DNA of 64,000 bases from Shimia gijangensis (GCF_900142085.1 NZ_FQZQ01000005.1:124001-188000); one strand, 5' to 3'. Positions 37,143 through 45,831 are shown, numbered from the stretch's first letter. Program-made: numbers and translations. Notes: generated from the letters alone by a model not told the origin.

Positions 37143-37880
37143 TTAGGTCAGCAGGCTGAAAATCTGCTGACCTTTTTCGAGTAAGCTCTGGGCGACGGAA
37201 TAAGTCTTGTCAGCCTTAGAAAGACCTTCTGCGCAACGTCCAAAAAACTCAAAAATACGTCCGAAAGTTTCTTGATTTCCGGACTCCTCCGCGACATCGC
37301 GGTTTATCGCAAGCTCCCCCAACAAAGCCGCTAACTCCACTTCCAGTTTGTCGGACCCAAAGAACAGGAAGTGCTTCAAACTAGCTGAAATTTGTAGGAG
37401 TCGATATGCAAGAGTCTCTTTCAAGTGGTCAGGCAAACTTGAGTTGCGAACGGCTTCGGCAAGCTCATCTGCCAGACTTGCCAGCTCGATGGTTTCCAAG
37501 TCCAGTTCTGGCCGTCTCTTGTGACCACTAATTGCCATATGAATATTTATTAAACCGACGAGGTTGCTATCCTTAAGGAAATTGTTTTTGGCTGTTTGCA
37601 CGTCCATATGAACATGTGCAAATGAGCGCAGTCCGTTGAACGGACTTAGATAACTATTCAAGTACTTCTTTTCGCCATCATCCAACGGCAAACCTTCAAT
37701 GTCACGACTAATATCAGCATGGATTTTATAAAAATACTTAACCGCTTCGGGTTCAGCCAATTCCCCTTCAAGTCCAAAGTACTCTGCCGCGCATTTAAGA
37801 AATCTGTCTTTTGGCTGACCTCTTTTATTAACGTGAGCCAAAACTTGGTTTAATGCTTGCGCCGAAGTTGTCATGTTCAT
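37143..37880 (-). CDS. Hypothetical protein, orphan
   Basis: A 245-residue soluble protein I do not recognise. It is mostly helical by composition, with a distinctive HMAISGHKRRPELDLETIELASLADELAEAV segment in the middle, and has no signal peptide or membrane segment. Its base composition is visibly more AT-rich than its neighbours (AAA, AAT, TTT codons common), suggesting acquisition. ATG 37880 is chosen; the frame opens with TTG 37895 and another ATG lies at 37874. It sits directly next to the duplicated ettA tail, which may mark one edge of the insertion. Confidence 0.7.
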   Translation of the reverse strand: MNMTTSAQALNQVLAHVNKRGQPKDRFLKCAAEYFGLEGELAEPEAVKYFYKIHADISRDIEGLPLDDGEKKYLNSYLSPFNGLRSFAHVHMDVQTAKNNFLKDSNLVGLINIHMAISGHKRRPELDLETIELASLADELAEAVRNSSLPDHLKETLAYRLLQISASLKHFLFFGSDKLEVELAALLGELAINRDVAEESGNQETFGRIFEFFGRCAEGLSKADKTYSVAQSLLEKGQQIFSLLT

Positions 37881-37975
37881 TCCGAAATTATTCAACCCTC
37901 GATGGCAATTACTAACTACTTCACTCGCCTTGGGGAAGCGGATTTCTCCACCTCAGTCAAAATAGGTTTTCATTC

Positions 37976-37995
37976 AAAAGCCCGCAAAGCGGGCT
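37976..37995 (-). terminator. Terminator-like hairpin, minus orientation
   Basis: Read on the minus strand AGCCCGC-TTT-GCGGGCT is followed by TTT. It would stop leftward transcription before the hypothetical gene at 37143, although no leftward gene lies immediately to its right. Confidence 0.5.
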
Positions 37996-38272
37996 ACGCG
38001 TCCGACCCGCCCCATGGGCGGGCGCGTTCCGCACCCACCCCGTGCCGGACGCGCGGCACTTCCTAAAATCCGTAGGGCGGGGTTTCACCCCGCCAAACCT
38101 TCCAGCCCACCAAACCCACCACACCCACTACACCTCCAACAAACGGCGGGGTGAAACCCCGCCCTACAGGGCCCGGGCACCCTGTCACATTCCCGTGATC
38201 CAAACCTGTCTCCTCTGGTCTTGGCACCCTCGCATTGACATCCTTCACCACACATCCCCTCGGAGGCCCCTC
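37996..38272. other. Repeat-rich intergenic region
   Basis: GC-rich sequence with several short palindromes (CCCGCCCCATGGGCGGG near 38010, GTGCCG/CGGCAC near 38041-38058) and the 96-base nested inverted repeat at 38072-38167. A plus-strand frame runs through it but has low-complexity, non-protein-like content (His/Thr/Pro repeats), so I do not call it coding. Confidence 0.6.
38072..38167. repeat. Nested inverted-repeat element (REP/MITE-like)
   Basis: The 23 bases at 38072-38094 are a perfect reverse complement of 38145-38167, separated by 50 bases rich in C and A. Each arm is itself palindromic (GGCGGGGT-TTC-ACCCCGCC), so the element can fold as one long hairpin or two small ones. No transposase is encoded; it resembles dispersed REP- or MITE-type elements. 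Confidence 0.8.
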
Positions 38273-38644
38273 ATGCGTTTCATCCTCACTCTCATCGTCA
38301 CCATCCTCCTCATGGCGGCCCTCATCGCGCTGGACATCGCCAAACCGCTTGGCGCGCATCCGTGGTGGTCGCAAAAAACCCTGATGATCGGCGCGCCCAT
38401 CGGCCTGATCCTTGGCGCGCTCTCGGCCCGTGTGATCGCCCCCCTGCCCCGCACCGTTTTATTTGCCCTGTTCACCCTCGCCGCGTTTGGCATCACCAAA
38501 TACGGCCAGACCCAGTTCGCGGCCTCTTATGCCGAGGACACACTGGCGGGGAAACTTTGGTATTTCGGCTGGATTGGCATCGCTGTCATGGCCGCTGCGA
38601 TGTGCTTCTCACTGGTTCAGCTGACCCTGCGCAAAGCCGCCTGA
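38273..38644 (+). CDS. Small hypothetical membrane protein
   Basis: A 123-residue protein with four hydrophobic segments (about 4-22, 37-54, 61-78 and 98-117) and few charged residues. ATG 38273 follows CGGAGG at seven bases; the longer upstream frame is non-protein-like. I do not recognise the family. Function unknown. Confidence 0.7.
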   Translation: MRFILTLIVTILLMAALIALDIAKPLGAHPWWSQKTLMIGAPIGLILGALSARVIAPLPRTVLFALFTLAAFGITKYGQTQFAASYAEDTLAGKLWYFGWIGIAVMAAAMCFSLVQLTLRKAA

Positions 38645-38668
38645 CCCTGCCCTGACAATCGTTAACCC

Positions 38669-38690
38669 TTTGGTCATATCTCTGACCAAA
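38669..38690. promoter_or_regulatory. Inverted repeat, candidate operator
   Basis: TTTGGTCA and TGACCAAA, perfect eight-base arms with a six-base spacer, lie 25 bases after the small membrane protein gene and about 165 bases upstream of the lipoprotein start. Confidence 0.45.
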
Positions 38691-38704
38691 ACCGCTGTTT
38701 TCAA

Positions 38705-38714
38705 TTTGTACAAA
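38705..38714. promoter_or_regulatory. Palindrome TTTGTACAAA, copy 1
   Basis: A perfect ten-base palindrome, extended as TTTGTACAAAACGG. Its centre is 31 bases from that of copy 2, three helical turns, which suits cooperative binding by a repressor. The regulator is not known. Confidence 0.5.
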
Positions 38715-38735
38715 ACGGACATTCGGCCAAAAACT

Positions 38736-38745
38736 TTTGTACAAA
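38736..38745. promoter_or_regulatory. Palindrome TTTGTACAAA, copy 2
   Basis: Identical to copy 1, extended as TTTGTACAAACCGG; about 100 bases upstream of the lipoprotein ATG at 38846. Confidence 0.5.
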
Positions 38746-38845
38746 CCGGTGACCTTGCCCTTTGCGCGCTCAACACCCCCCTAGACAGCACAGGTTTGGA
38801 TTTGCCACTCTGCACAGGAACCGCGCGCCCAAAAGGGAGGTTTCC

Positions 38846-39331
38846 ATGACCAGATTTCGCCTGCTGCTGCTTGCCGCTTTGTCTGTCACCTTGCTGGCCT
38901 GTTCTTCGGTCACCGTGCCAAACAATGCCCGAACCACCATCATCGCCCTGCGCCACGCGGACCGCGATGGCACCGAGCTGAATGCCAAGGGGCGCGCCCG
39001 TTCCGCCGCTCTTCCGGCGGCGCTTGAAGGCTATGACATCGACGCGATCTTTGCCCCGGATATCCAACGAAACCTGGACACAGCCGCGCCTCTGTCCAAG
39101 GCCACGGGCCTGCCTGTGACCCAGATCATCACCGACAATGCCGCTGGTCAGATGACCACCGCTTATCCCAATGGCACAGTGGTTTGGGTGGGAAACAAGG
39201 ATAATCTCAAGGCCTTGTGGAAAGACCTCGGCGCATCCGGAGAGCCACCGTTGAAATACGGTGACCTGTTTGTGGTCGAATTGAAGAGCCTTGGAAGACG
39301 CAGTGTGACGCATCTGTCTTTCGGAGAGTGA
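38846..39331 (+). CDS. Lipoprotein with histidine-phosphatase-like domain
   Basis: A 161-residue predicted lipoprotein: signal peptide with lipobox LLAC (Cys19). The mature part begins IIALRHADRDGTELNAKGRARSAAL, the RH catalytic motif of the phosphoglycerate-mutase/histidine-phosphatase superfamily (R-H with following G-R-x-R). The later catalytic His block is not obvious, so activity is uncertain. ATG 38846 follows AAAAGGGAGG. It lies downstream of three palindromic sites. Confidence 0.78.
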   Translation: MTRFRLLLLAALSVTLLACSSVTVPNNARTTIIALRHADRDGTELNAKGRARSAALPAALEGYDIDAIFAPDIQRNLDTAAPLSKATGLPVTQIITDNAAGQMTTAYPNGTVVWVGNKDNLKALWKDLGASGEPPLKYGDLFVVELKSLGRRSVTHLSFGE

Positions 39332-39454
39332 GCGTAAATACCGGCCAGCAACAATTCTCCCCATGTTTACAATTCGCTCTTTACACTAGCCCCCAGAAAG
39401 AGAAAGGTACGTATACCGTCGTACACCACGTATCATCGCCGCAAAGGAGGCGAC

Positions 39455-41254
39455 ATGAAACCCACGAATACGGCCGACCCTGAATATTTTCACCGGGTCG
39501 TTGACTGCCAATTCGCCTGTCCCGCACACACCCCTGTGCCGGAATACATCCGTCTCATCGCTCAGGAACGCTATACTGACGCCTATATGGTGAACTGGGA
39601 AAGCAACGTCTTTCCCGGTGTATTGGGCCGCACCTGTGACCGCCCCTGCGAGCCCGCGTGCCGCCGTGGTCGGGTCGAGGAAGAACCTGTCGCCATCTGT
39701 CGCCTGAAGCGCGTCGCCGCTGATTTCAAGGATGACGTCAGCGCCCTGATGCCCAAGGCGGGCCCAAAGAACGGTAAGAAGATCGCCCTGATCGGTGGAG
39801 GCCCTGCCTCGCTCACCGTTGCGCGCGACCTTGCCCCGTTGGGCTATGAGATGCATTTGTTTGACGCCCAAGCCAAGGGCGGCGGCTTTATGCGGTCGGA
39901 AATTCCGTCGTTCCGCCTGCCGGATTCGGTGCTCGACGAAGAGGTCGGCTATGTTCTGGATATGGGCATCACGGCCCACTTCAACACTTACATCGACAGT
40001 CTGCAAAGCATCATCGACAAAAAATATGACGCGATATTTGTCGGCTCCGGAGCCCCGCGTGGTCGCGATCTGCCCAACGTAAAGGGCCGCAACGCAGGCG
40101 AAAAGAATATTCACGTCGGCCTTGACTGGCTATCCAACGTGGCCTTCGAGCACACCAAGAAAATTGGCAAGAAAGTCATCGTTCTGGGTGGTGGCAATAC
40201 CGCTATGGACTGCTGTCGCACCTCGCGCCGGATGGGCGGTGAAGACGTCAAAGTGATCGTGCGTTCGCCCTTTGCGGACATGAAAGCCAGCCCTTGGGAA
40301 AAAGAAGACGCCATTCACGAAGGCATCCCAATTATCGACAACCATGTCCCCAAAGAGTTTGTCGTCGAAAAAGGCAAACTGGTTGGCATGACCTTTGACA
40401 GGGTCGAAGCGGTCTATGATGCAGATGGCAACCGCGAACTGATTTCAACCGGAGAAGAGCCCGCGTTCTACCCCTGTGACGACGTTCTGGTCGCCATCGG
40501 TCAGGAAAACGCCTTCCCGTGGATCGAAAAGTCCACTGGCGTTCGCTTCACCAGCTGGGGCACCCCGATCATCAATGATGATGAGACGTTCCAGTCCACA
40601 CGCAAGAACGTGTTCTTTGGCGGCGACTCGGCTTTTGGCCCCGCTAACATCATCACCGCCGTGGCGCATGGTCATAAGGCCGCCGTATCGATTGATATGT
40701 TCTGCCGTGGCGAAAACCCCGAGGTTGATCGCCCCGATCCGCGGTTCACTTTGGTCAGCCAAAAAATGGGTATCCACGAGTGGAGCTATGACAGCATTCC
40801 GATCGATGACAAACGCGAAGCCGTTCCATTGGTCGATCTGGAAAAAGCGCTAAAAAGCAAAACACTCGAGGTTGAACTGGGTTTTGATGTAGAAACCGCT
40901 TTTGTTCAGGCCGAACGTTGTCTCAATTGCGACGCGCAGACCGTGTTCACGGAAAGCACCTGTATTGAGTGTGACGCCTGCACGGACATCTGTCCAACCA
41001 GCTGCATCAGCTTTGTGGAAAACGGCTCCGAGGAAGATCTGCGTGCCCGACTTCTGGTACCTGCCACCAACGAGGAACAGGACTTGTATGTCTCGGGTAA
41101 TCTTCCCACCGGAAAAGTGATGGTCAAAGACGAAGACGTCTGCCTGCACTGCGGACTTTGTGCAGAGCGCTGCCCAACAGCCGCATGGGATATGCAGAAA
41201 TTCTTCTACACGATGGCCAAAGCCACACCAGACCTGCTGGAGGCCGCAGAATGA
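39455..41254 (+). CDS. FAD/NAD(P)-binding, iron-sulfur electron-transfer subunit (GltD-like) of a 2-oxoacid oxidoreductase
   Basis: A 599-residue protein. The N-terminal ~100 residues hold cysteines (DCQFACPAH, GRTCDRPCEPACRRG) as in glutamate synthase small subunits. The middle has two dinucleotide folds (IALIGGGPASLTVA, VIVLGGGNTAMDC). The C-terminus is ferredoxin-like with CIECDACTDICPTSC and CLHCGLCAERCP for two [4Fe-4S] clusters. It probably passes electrons between NAD(P) and the oxidoreductase encoded by the next two genes, with which it overlaps by four bases (ATGA). Confidence 0.87.
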   Translation: MKPTNTADPEYFHRVVDCQFACPAHTPVPEYIRLIAQERYTDAYMVNWESNVFPGVLGRTCDRPCEPACRRGRVEEEPVAICRLKRVAADFKDDVSALMPKAGPKNGKKIALIGGGPASLTVARDLAPLGYEMHLFDAQAKGGGFMRSEIPSFRLPDSVLDEEVGYVLDMGITAHFNTYIDSLQSIIDKKYDAIFVGSGAPRGRDLPNVKGRNAGEKNIHVGLDWLSNVAFEHTKKIGKKVIVLGGGNTAMDCCRTSRRMGGEDVKVIVRSPFADMKASPWEKEDAIHEGIPIIDNHVPKEFVVEKGKLVGMTFDRVEAVYDADGNRELISTGEEPAFYPCDDVLVAIGQENAFPWIEKSTGVRFTSWGTPIINDDETFQSTRKNVFFGGDSAFGPANIITAVAHGHKAAVSIDMFCRGENPEVDRPDPRFTLVSQKMGIHEWSYDSIPIDDKREAVPLVDLEKALKSKTLEVELGFDVETAFVQAERCLNCDAQTVFTESTCIECDACTDICPTSCISFVENGSEEDLRARLLVPATNEEQDLYVSGNLPTGKVMVKDEDVCLHCGLCAERCPTAAWDMQKFFYTMAKATPDLLEAAE

Positions 41255-43131
41255 AACAGATCAAAGGCACCAACGACTTTGTCGTCAAATTCGCCAATGT
41301 GAACGGCACTGGGTCGGCGTCGGCCAACCATTTGTTTGCCAAGGCGATTTTCCGCATGGGTATTCCGGTCTCCCCCCGCAATATCTTTCCTTCAAACATT
41401 CAGGGCCTGCCAACGTGGTACGAAGTCCGTGTCAGCTCCAAAGGCTATCTTGGGCGTCGCGGGGGGGTGGATCTCATGGTATGCGTTAACCCGCAAAGCA
41501 TGGAGCAAGACATCGCCAGCGTGGAACCGGGTGGGTACTTTGTCTACGACAACACCAAACCGCTTGCGCCGCATCTAAAACGCGATGACATCCATTTCTT
41601 TGGTATTCCCTTTACCGAAATGTGTATGCGCGAATACTCGGTGCCCCGTCTTCAGCAGCTGTTGAAAAACGTGGTTTATGTGGGCGCGCTCGCCGCCCTT
41701 CTGGATATCGACTTTGGTGTTCTCAAAGGTCTTTTGAACGACCAGTTCAAAGGCAAAGAAAAGCTGATCTCATCCAATGTGCATGCGCTGGAAATGGGTT
41801 ACCAATACGCAACTGAAAACTTTCAGTGCCCGCTGCCGATCAAGTTGAAAAAGGGCGGCAATGTTGCGCCGCATATTCTTGAGACGCCGCATATCCTGAT
41901 GAACGGTAACACGGCCGCTGCATTGGGTGCGATCTATGGTGGGGCAACGGTGGCTGCTTGGTATCCGATCACGCCATCGACGTCGGTCATCGATTCATTT
42001 GCCACATATGCCAAACGCCTGCGTATTGATGCCGGTAGCGGCAAGAAAAACTACGCCGTTGTGCAGGCCGAGGACGAACTGGCCGCGATGGGCATGGTTG
42101 TCGGGGCCGGTTGGAATGGCGCGCGTGCCTTTACAGCCACATCCGGGCCAGGTGTCTCGCTGATGAGTGAATTTCTGGGTCTGGCCTATTTCGCCGAAGT
42201 GCCCGTGGTGTTGATCAACGTACAACGCTCGGGCCCGTCAACCGGGATGCCAACGCGCAGCCAGCAGTCTGATGTTCTGGCGGCAGCCTATGCCAGCCAT
42301 GGCGACACAAAACAGGTGTTGTTGTTCCCGGCCACACCGCAAGAGTGCTTTGAGATGACGGTCAATGCCTTTGACCTTTCCGAGCGTTTGCAAACGCCGA
42401 TTATCATGATGTCGGACCTTGATCTGGGCATGAATGACTGGATGTCGCCACCGCTTGAATGGGACGACAACTATGAAATGGACCGGGGCAAGGTTCTGGA
42501 TGCCCAAGGTCTGGACGACGCCAAGAAATGGGGCCGTTATCTGGATGTGGATGGGGATGGCATTTGTTATCGCACTCTGCCCGGCGCCCATCCGACCAAG
42601 GGCGCCTATTTCACCCGCGGATCATCCAAAAACGAAATGGCCGTGTATTCCGAAAGCGGAGACGACTACGTAAGAAACGTGGATCGGCTTTTGCGCAAAT
42701 TTGAAACGGCCAAAGATCTGGTCCCTCAGCCGAAAACCCACCCGCCGATTGAGGTCAAGAAGCCCAAGACCAAGCTAAAACTTGGGGCTCTGTTCTTTGG
42801 CACTTCGGCCTCGCCAAGTTATGAAGCGGTCGAAATGCTGGCACCCGAAGGCTATCCCATCGACACGATGCGCATCCGCGCCTTCCCGTTTCACAACGAT
42901 CTGGATCAATTCATTCACGACCACGACCTGGTGTTTGTCATCGAGCAGAACCGCGATGGCCAGATGCGTCAGCTGATTATGAACGAGTGTCAGATTGCGC
43001 CGACCAAGCTGACGTCGATCCTGAACTATTCGGGCACGCCCATCACCGCGCGTGATATTGCCAATCAGATACGTACCAGCCTGAACACCAAAAGCGCCAA
43101 GATCGTGCCCCTGCATGCGGAGACCGCCTGA
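41251..43131 (+). CDS. 2-oxoacid:acceptor oxidoreductase, fused gamma-alpha subunit (KorA-like)
   Basis: A 626-residue protein. Residues ~1-190 are the gamma domain (GTGSASANHLFAKAIFRMG, GYLGRRGGVDLM); residues ~215-600 are the pyrimidine-binding alpha domain (GNTAAALGAIYGGATVAAWYPITPSTSVID). With the beta subunit it forms a thiamine-diphosphate 2-oxoacid oxidoreductase, converting a 2-oxoacid and CoA to acyl-CoA. Whether it prefers 2-oxoglutarate or a branched/aromatic keto acid cannot be read. Start ATG 41251 follows CTGGAGG; the next gene overlaps by one base. Confidence 0.9.
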   Translation: MKQIKGTNDFVVKFANVNGTGSASANHLFAKAIFRMGIPVSPRNIFPSNIQGLPTWYEVRVSSKGYLGRRGGVDLMVCVNPQSMEQDIASVEPGGYFVYDNTKPLAPHLKRDDIHFFGIPFTEMCMREYSVPRLQQLLKNVVYVGALAALLDIDFGVLKGLLNDQFKGKEKLISSNVHALEMGYQYATENFQCPLPIKLKKGGNVAPHILETPHILMNGNTAAALGAIYGGATVAAWYPITPSTSVIDSFATYAKRLRIDAGSGKKNYAVVQAEDELAAMGMVVGAGWNGARAFTATSGPGVSLMSEFLGLAYFAEVPVVLINVQRSGPSTGMPTRSQQSDVLAAAYASHGDTKQVLLFPATPQECFEMTVNAFDLSERLQTPIIMMSDLDLGMNDWMSPPLEWDDNYEMDRGKVLDAQGLDDAKKWGRYLDVDGDGICYRTLPGAHPTKGAYFTRGSSKNEMAVYSESGDDYVRNVDRLLRKFETAKDLVPQPKTHPPIEVKKPKTKLKLGALFFGTSASPSYEAVEMLAPEGYPIDTMRIRAFPFHNDLDQFIHDHDLVFVIEQNRDGQMRQLIMNECQIAPTKLTSILNYSGTPITARDIANQIRTSLNTKSAKIVPLHAETA

Positions 43132-44180
43132 TGTCATATATCAAACCCAAATTCCGCCACCCCCGTCTGCCCACCAACAATCTGGGCTACACGATTGCGG
43201 ATTATGACGGCGCGATTTCAACGCTTTGCGCAGGCTGCGGACATGACAGCATTTCGGCCTCGATCCGCAACGCCTGTTTCAAATCATCTCTGCATCCGCA
43301 TCGCATTGCCAAGATTTCCGGCATTGGCTGTTCGTCAAAAATGCCGACCTATTTCCTAAGCCGCTCGCACGGCTTTAACTCGGTGCATGGGCGGATGCCA
43401 TCGGTGGCCACCGGCGCAAGCCTTGCCAATCGTGATCTGACTTATGTTGGGGTTTCCGGTGACGGCGACACGGCCTCTATCGGGATGGGGCAATTCATCC
43501 ACCTGATGCGCCGCAACGTAAACATGACCTACATTGTCGCCAACAATGGCTGCTACGGCCTTACCAAAGGGCAGGACAGCGCCACCGCTGACCTTGGATC
43601 GATCAGCAAATACGGCGATGTAAACGGCTTTGACGGCATTGATCTGGCCAGCCTTGCGATCCTTCAGGGTGCCAGTTTTGTGGCCCGCAGCTTTTCCGGC
43701 GACAAAGAACAGCTTGAACCCCTGATCCGTGCTGCGATGGCGCACAATGGCTTTGCTTTTATCGATGTTGTCAGCCCTTGCGTGACTTTCAACAATCATA
43801 ATGGTTCAACCAAAAGCTATGCCGAAACCCGTGATCATCTGGATGCCATGCCGGTTGATTTCGTACCCATGCGCGATGAAATCCGCACGCAATACGCCGA
43901 GGGCACCAGCCAAAGTGTAACCCTGCATGACGGCTCGGTCATTCATCTGAGAAAGGCTGTTTCCGGCCTTGCAACCAACGACCGTCAGTCCGCGCTGAAT
44001 ACGATCAAGTCTAACGAAGACAAGGCCCGGATTCTCACCGGGCTGTTGTTCCTTGATCCCGACACGCAGAACCTCAGCACCTCGCTTGAGCTGGCCACGC
44101 GCCCCTTGAATGAACTGGGCAAAGACGAGCTATGCCCGGGCAGCAAAGTGTTGAAAAGCATCAACGAAGGTCTGCGCTAA
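43131..44180 (+). CDS. 2-oxoacid:acceptor oxidoreductase, beta subunit (KorB-like)
   Basis: A 349-residue thiamine-diphosphate-binding subunit: cluster-ligand cysteines in LCAGCGHD and GIGCSSKM, TPP motif VSGDGDTASIGMGQFIHL ... ANNGCYGLTKGQ. It completes the enzyme with the fused gamma-alpha subunit. It is the last gene of the three-gene operon. Confidence 0.92.
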   Translation: MSYIKPKFRHPRLPTNNLGYTIADYDGAISTLCAGCGHDSISASIRNACFKSSLHPHRIAKISGIGCSSKMPTYFLSRSHGFNSVHGRMPSVATGASLANRDLTYVGVSGDGDTASIGMGQFIHLMRRNVNMTYIVANNGCYGLTKGQDSATADLGSISKYGDVNGFDGIDLASLAILQGASFVARSFSGDKEQLEPLIRAAMAHNGFAFIDVVSPCVTFNNHNGSTKSYAETRDHLDAMPVDFVPMRDEIRTQYAEGTSQSVTLHDGSVIHLRKAVSGLATNDRQSALNTIKSNEDKARILTGLLFLDPDTQNLSTSLELATRPLNELGKDELCPGSKVLKSINEGLR

Positions 44181-44193
44181 CGCACGCAAGCCT

Positions 44194-44583
44194 TTAGTCG
44201 TCCGCCGGCAAAACGCGCGGGCGACCATCATCGTCGATAGCGACATAGGTAAACACAGCTTCGGTTACTTTTTCCGACTGACCGGTTTTGTGACGCACGG
44301 CCCAGGCTTCGATCCTAATGCCCATTGACGTGCGCCCTTCGCGCTCGACCCAGGCCCAAACACCCAGAATATCGCCGATACCGACGGGACGAATGAATTG
44401 CATTGCGTCCACGGCAACCGTGGTAACACGGCCCTTGGCCCGCTGTGCCGCCTTGATGCCGCTGGCAATATCCATCTGGGCCAGTACCCAGCCGCCAAAG
44501 ATATCTCCGTTGACGTTGACATCAGATGGCATGGCAACTGTTCGCAAGGTTGCTTCGCCCGTGGGTTGGATTTCTTCACGCAT
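44194..44583 (-). CDS. Acyl-CoA thioesterase (YciA/hotdog fold)
   Basis: A 129-residue hotdog-fold thioesterase of the YciA/BACH type: MPSDVNVNGDIFGGWVLAQMDIASG (Asn and Asp of the active site) and the VAVDAMQFIRPVGIGD strand. It hydrolyses acyl-CoA. ATG 44583 follows AAAGGGCAATCC and is preferred over the frame to 44664, which would overlap the divergent gene. It is 14 bases from, and convergent with, the korB-like gene. Confidence 0.88.
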   Translation of the reverse strand: MREEIQPTGEATLRTVAMPSDVNVNGDIFGGWVLAQMDIASGIKAAQRAKGRVTTVAVDAMQFIRPVGIGDILGVWAWVEREGRTSMGIRIEAWAVRHKTGQSEKVTEAVFTYVAIDDDGRPRVLPADD

Positions 44584-44649
44584 GGATTGCCCTTTCTGCT
44601 CGCCAGACACCCTACCCCTCTGGCGCGTCATAGGAAAGTTGGTAAAAAC

Positions 44650-45831
44650 ATGCGTATGGATCAAACCAATTCACCTGAGTTCGATATTATTGTGATCGGC
44701 GCCGGGCCTGCGGGCAGTGCTGCAGCCAGTAGGGCGGCGCGCCATGGGGCCACTGTCGCGTTGGTCGACAAAGCGAGCTTTCCGCGCACGAAGCTTTGTG
44801 GTGGGTTGTTCACAGAACGCAGCCATCAGACCTATTGCAAGGTCTTTGATCGGCAGTTTGATTTTTCACACGCTGTCACTCGACGCGAAATTGAATTTTG
44901 GCACGACAACAAATGCCTGTCATCCCTGCCTGATGTGCCGCCAATGCACCTGACCATGCGGATCGATCTCGACAAGAGGCTTTTTACGCACGCAATTGAA
45001 GACGGAGCCCATGATTTTTCGGGCAAATCCATCGCATCACTCGACGGTACTGACGTGACATTTCGTGACGGTTGCACAATCCGGGGACGTGTTTTGATCG
45101 GTGCGGACGGCGTCAACTCCATAACCGCGCGGGCCCTTTTCGGAGCGCCTTTTGATAAGTCTACCATTGGCTTTGGACTAGAAGTCGAAGTGGCACCGGA
45201 TGAACAAATCCCCACGGAACAACCCTTACGCGTCGATTTTGGCGCTGCCAATTGGGGCTACGGGTGGTCCTTTCCCAAACAGGGTTCAACCACGGTCGGA
45301 GTCGGAGGGCTTTTGAACTCCAACCCGGATATGAAGGGACAGTTTTCGACCTACCTTAAGGCTCAAGGCCTTGATCACGACCCCAGGCGCTTTAAAGGGC
45401 ATTACCTGCCTTTCGGAGATTTTCGCGTCGTACCGGGACGGGGCGCGGTTTTGCTGGCAGGGGATGCGGCGGGGCTGGTTGATCCGATCACCGGCGAAGG
45501 TATCGCCTTGGCTATGGAAAGCGGGCATTTGGCGGCTCGGGCTGCTTTGGACGCGATCAACGCAAGCGCTCCGGAAACCGCATTGGACCGCTATCAGGTC
45601 GCTTTGAAAGACATGCATCGCTCTTTGCGTATTGCACGCGGGATACGACGCATCGTTTTTGCGCCGGGCTGGCAACAAACCTTTGTTGGCGCCTTTCGCC
45701 GTTCCGGCACCTTGCGAACGCAATATCTGCAACTTCTTGCCGGTCAGGTAGAATATCCGGAACTGGCCCGCAATATGCTACGGCGTTTGCCTCGGCTTGT
45801 GGTGAACCGGCTAGGCGGTCACAGATTCTGA
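44650..45831 (+). CDS. Geranylgeranyl reductase-family FAD oxidoreductase
   Basis: A 393-residue flavoprotein of the BchP/ChlP-like geranylgeranyl-reductase family: FDIIVIGAGPAGSAAASRAARHG (FAD motif, about 10-32), FPRTKLCGGLF (the Cys-Gly-Gly hinge), GADGVNSITAR and LAGDAAGLVDPITGEGI. Roles range from isoprenoid chain reduction to oxidation of polycyclic or halogenated compounds; nothing nearby fixes the substrate, and no photosynthesis gene is in the window. ATG 44650 is chosen, with ATG 44656 as an alternative. Its 3' end overlaps the trxC 3' end by 13 bases. Confidence 0.85.
   Translation: MRMDQTNSPEFDIIVIGAGPAGSAAASRAARHGATVALVDKASFPRTKLCGGLFTERSHQTYCKVFDRQFDFSHAVTRREIEFWHDNKCLSSLPDVPPMHLTMRIDLDKRLFTHAIEDGAHDFSGKSIASLDGTDVTFRDGCTIRGRVLIGADGVNSITARALFGAPFDKSTIGFGLEVEVAPDEQIPTEQPLRVDFGAANWGYGWSFPKQGSTTVGVGGLLNSNPDMKGQFSTYLKAQGLDHDPRRFKGHYLPFGDFRVVPGRGAVLLAGDAAGLVDPITGEGIALAMESGHLAARAALDAINASAPETALDRYQVALKDMHRSLRIARGIRRIVFAPGWQQTFVGAFRRSGTLRTQYLQLLAGQVEYPELARNMLRRLPRLVVNRLGGHRF

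Noticed and set aside
38042-38272. Upstream extension of the small membrane protein frame
   Set aside because: The extension runs through the inverted-repeat element and gives low-complexity sequence; ATG 38273 has a good ribosome-binding site.
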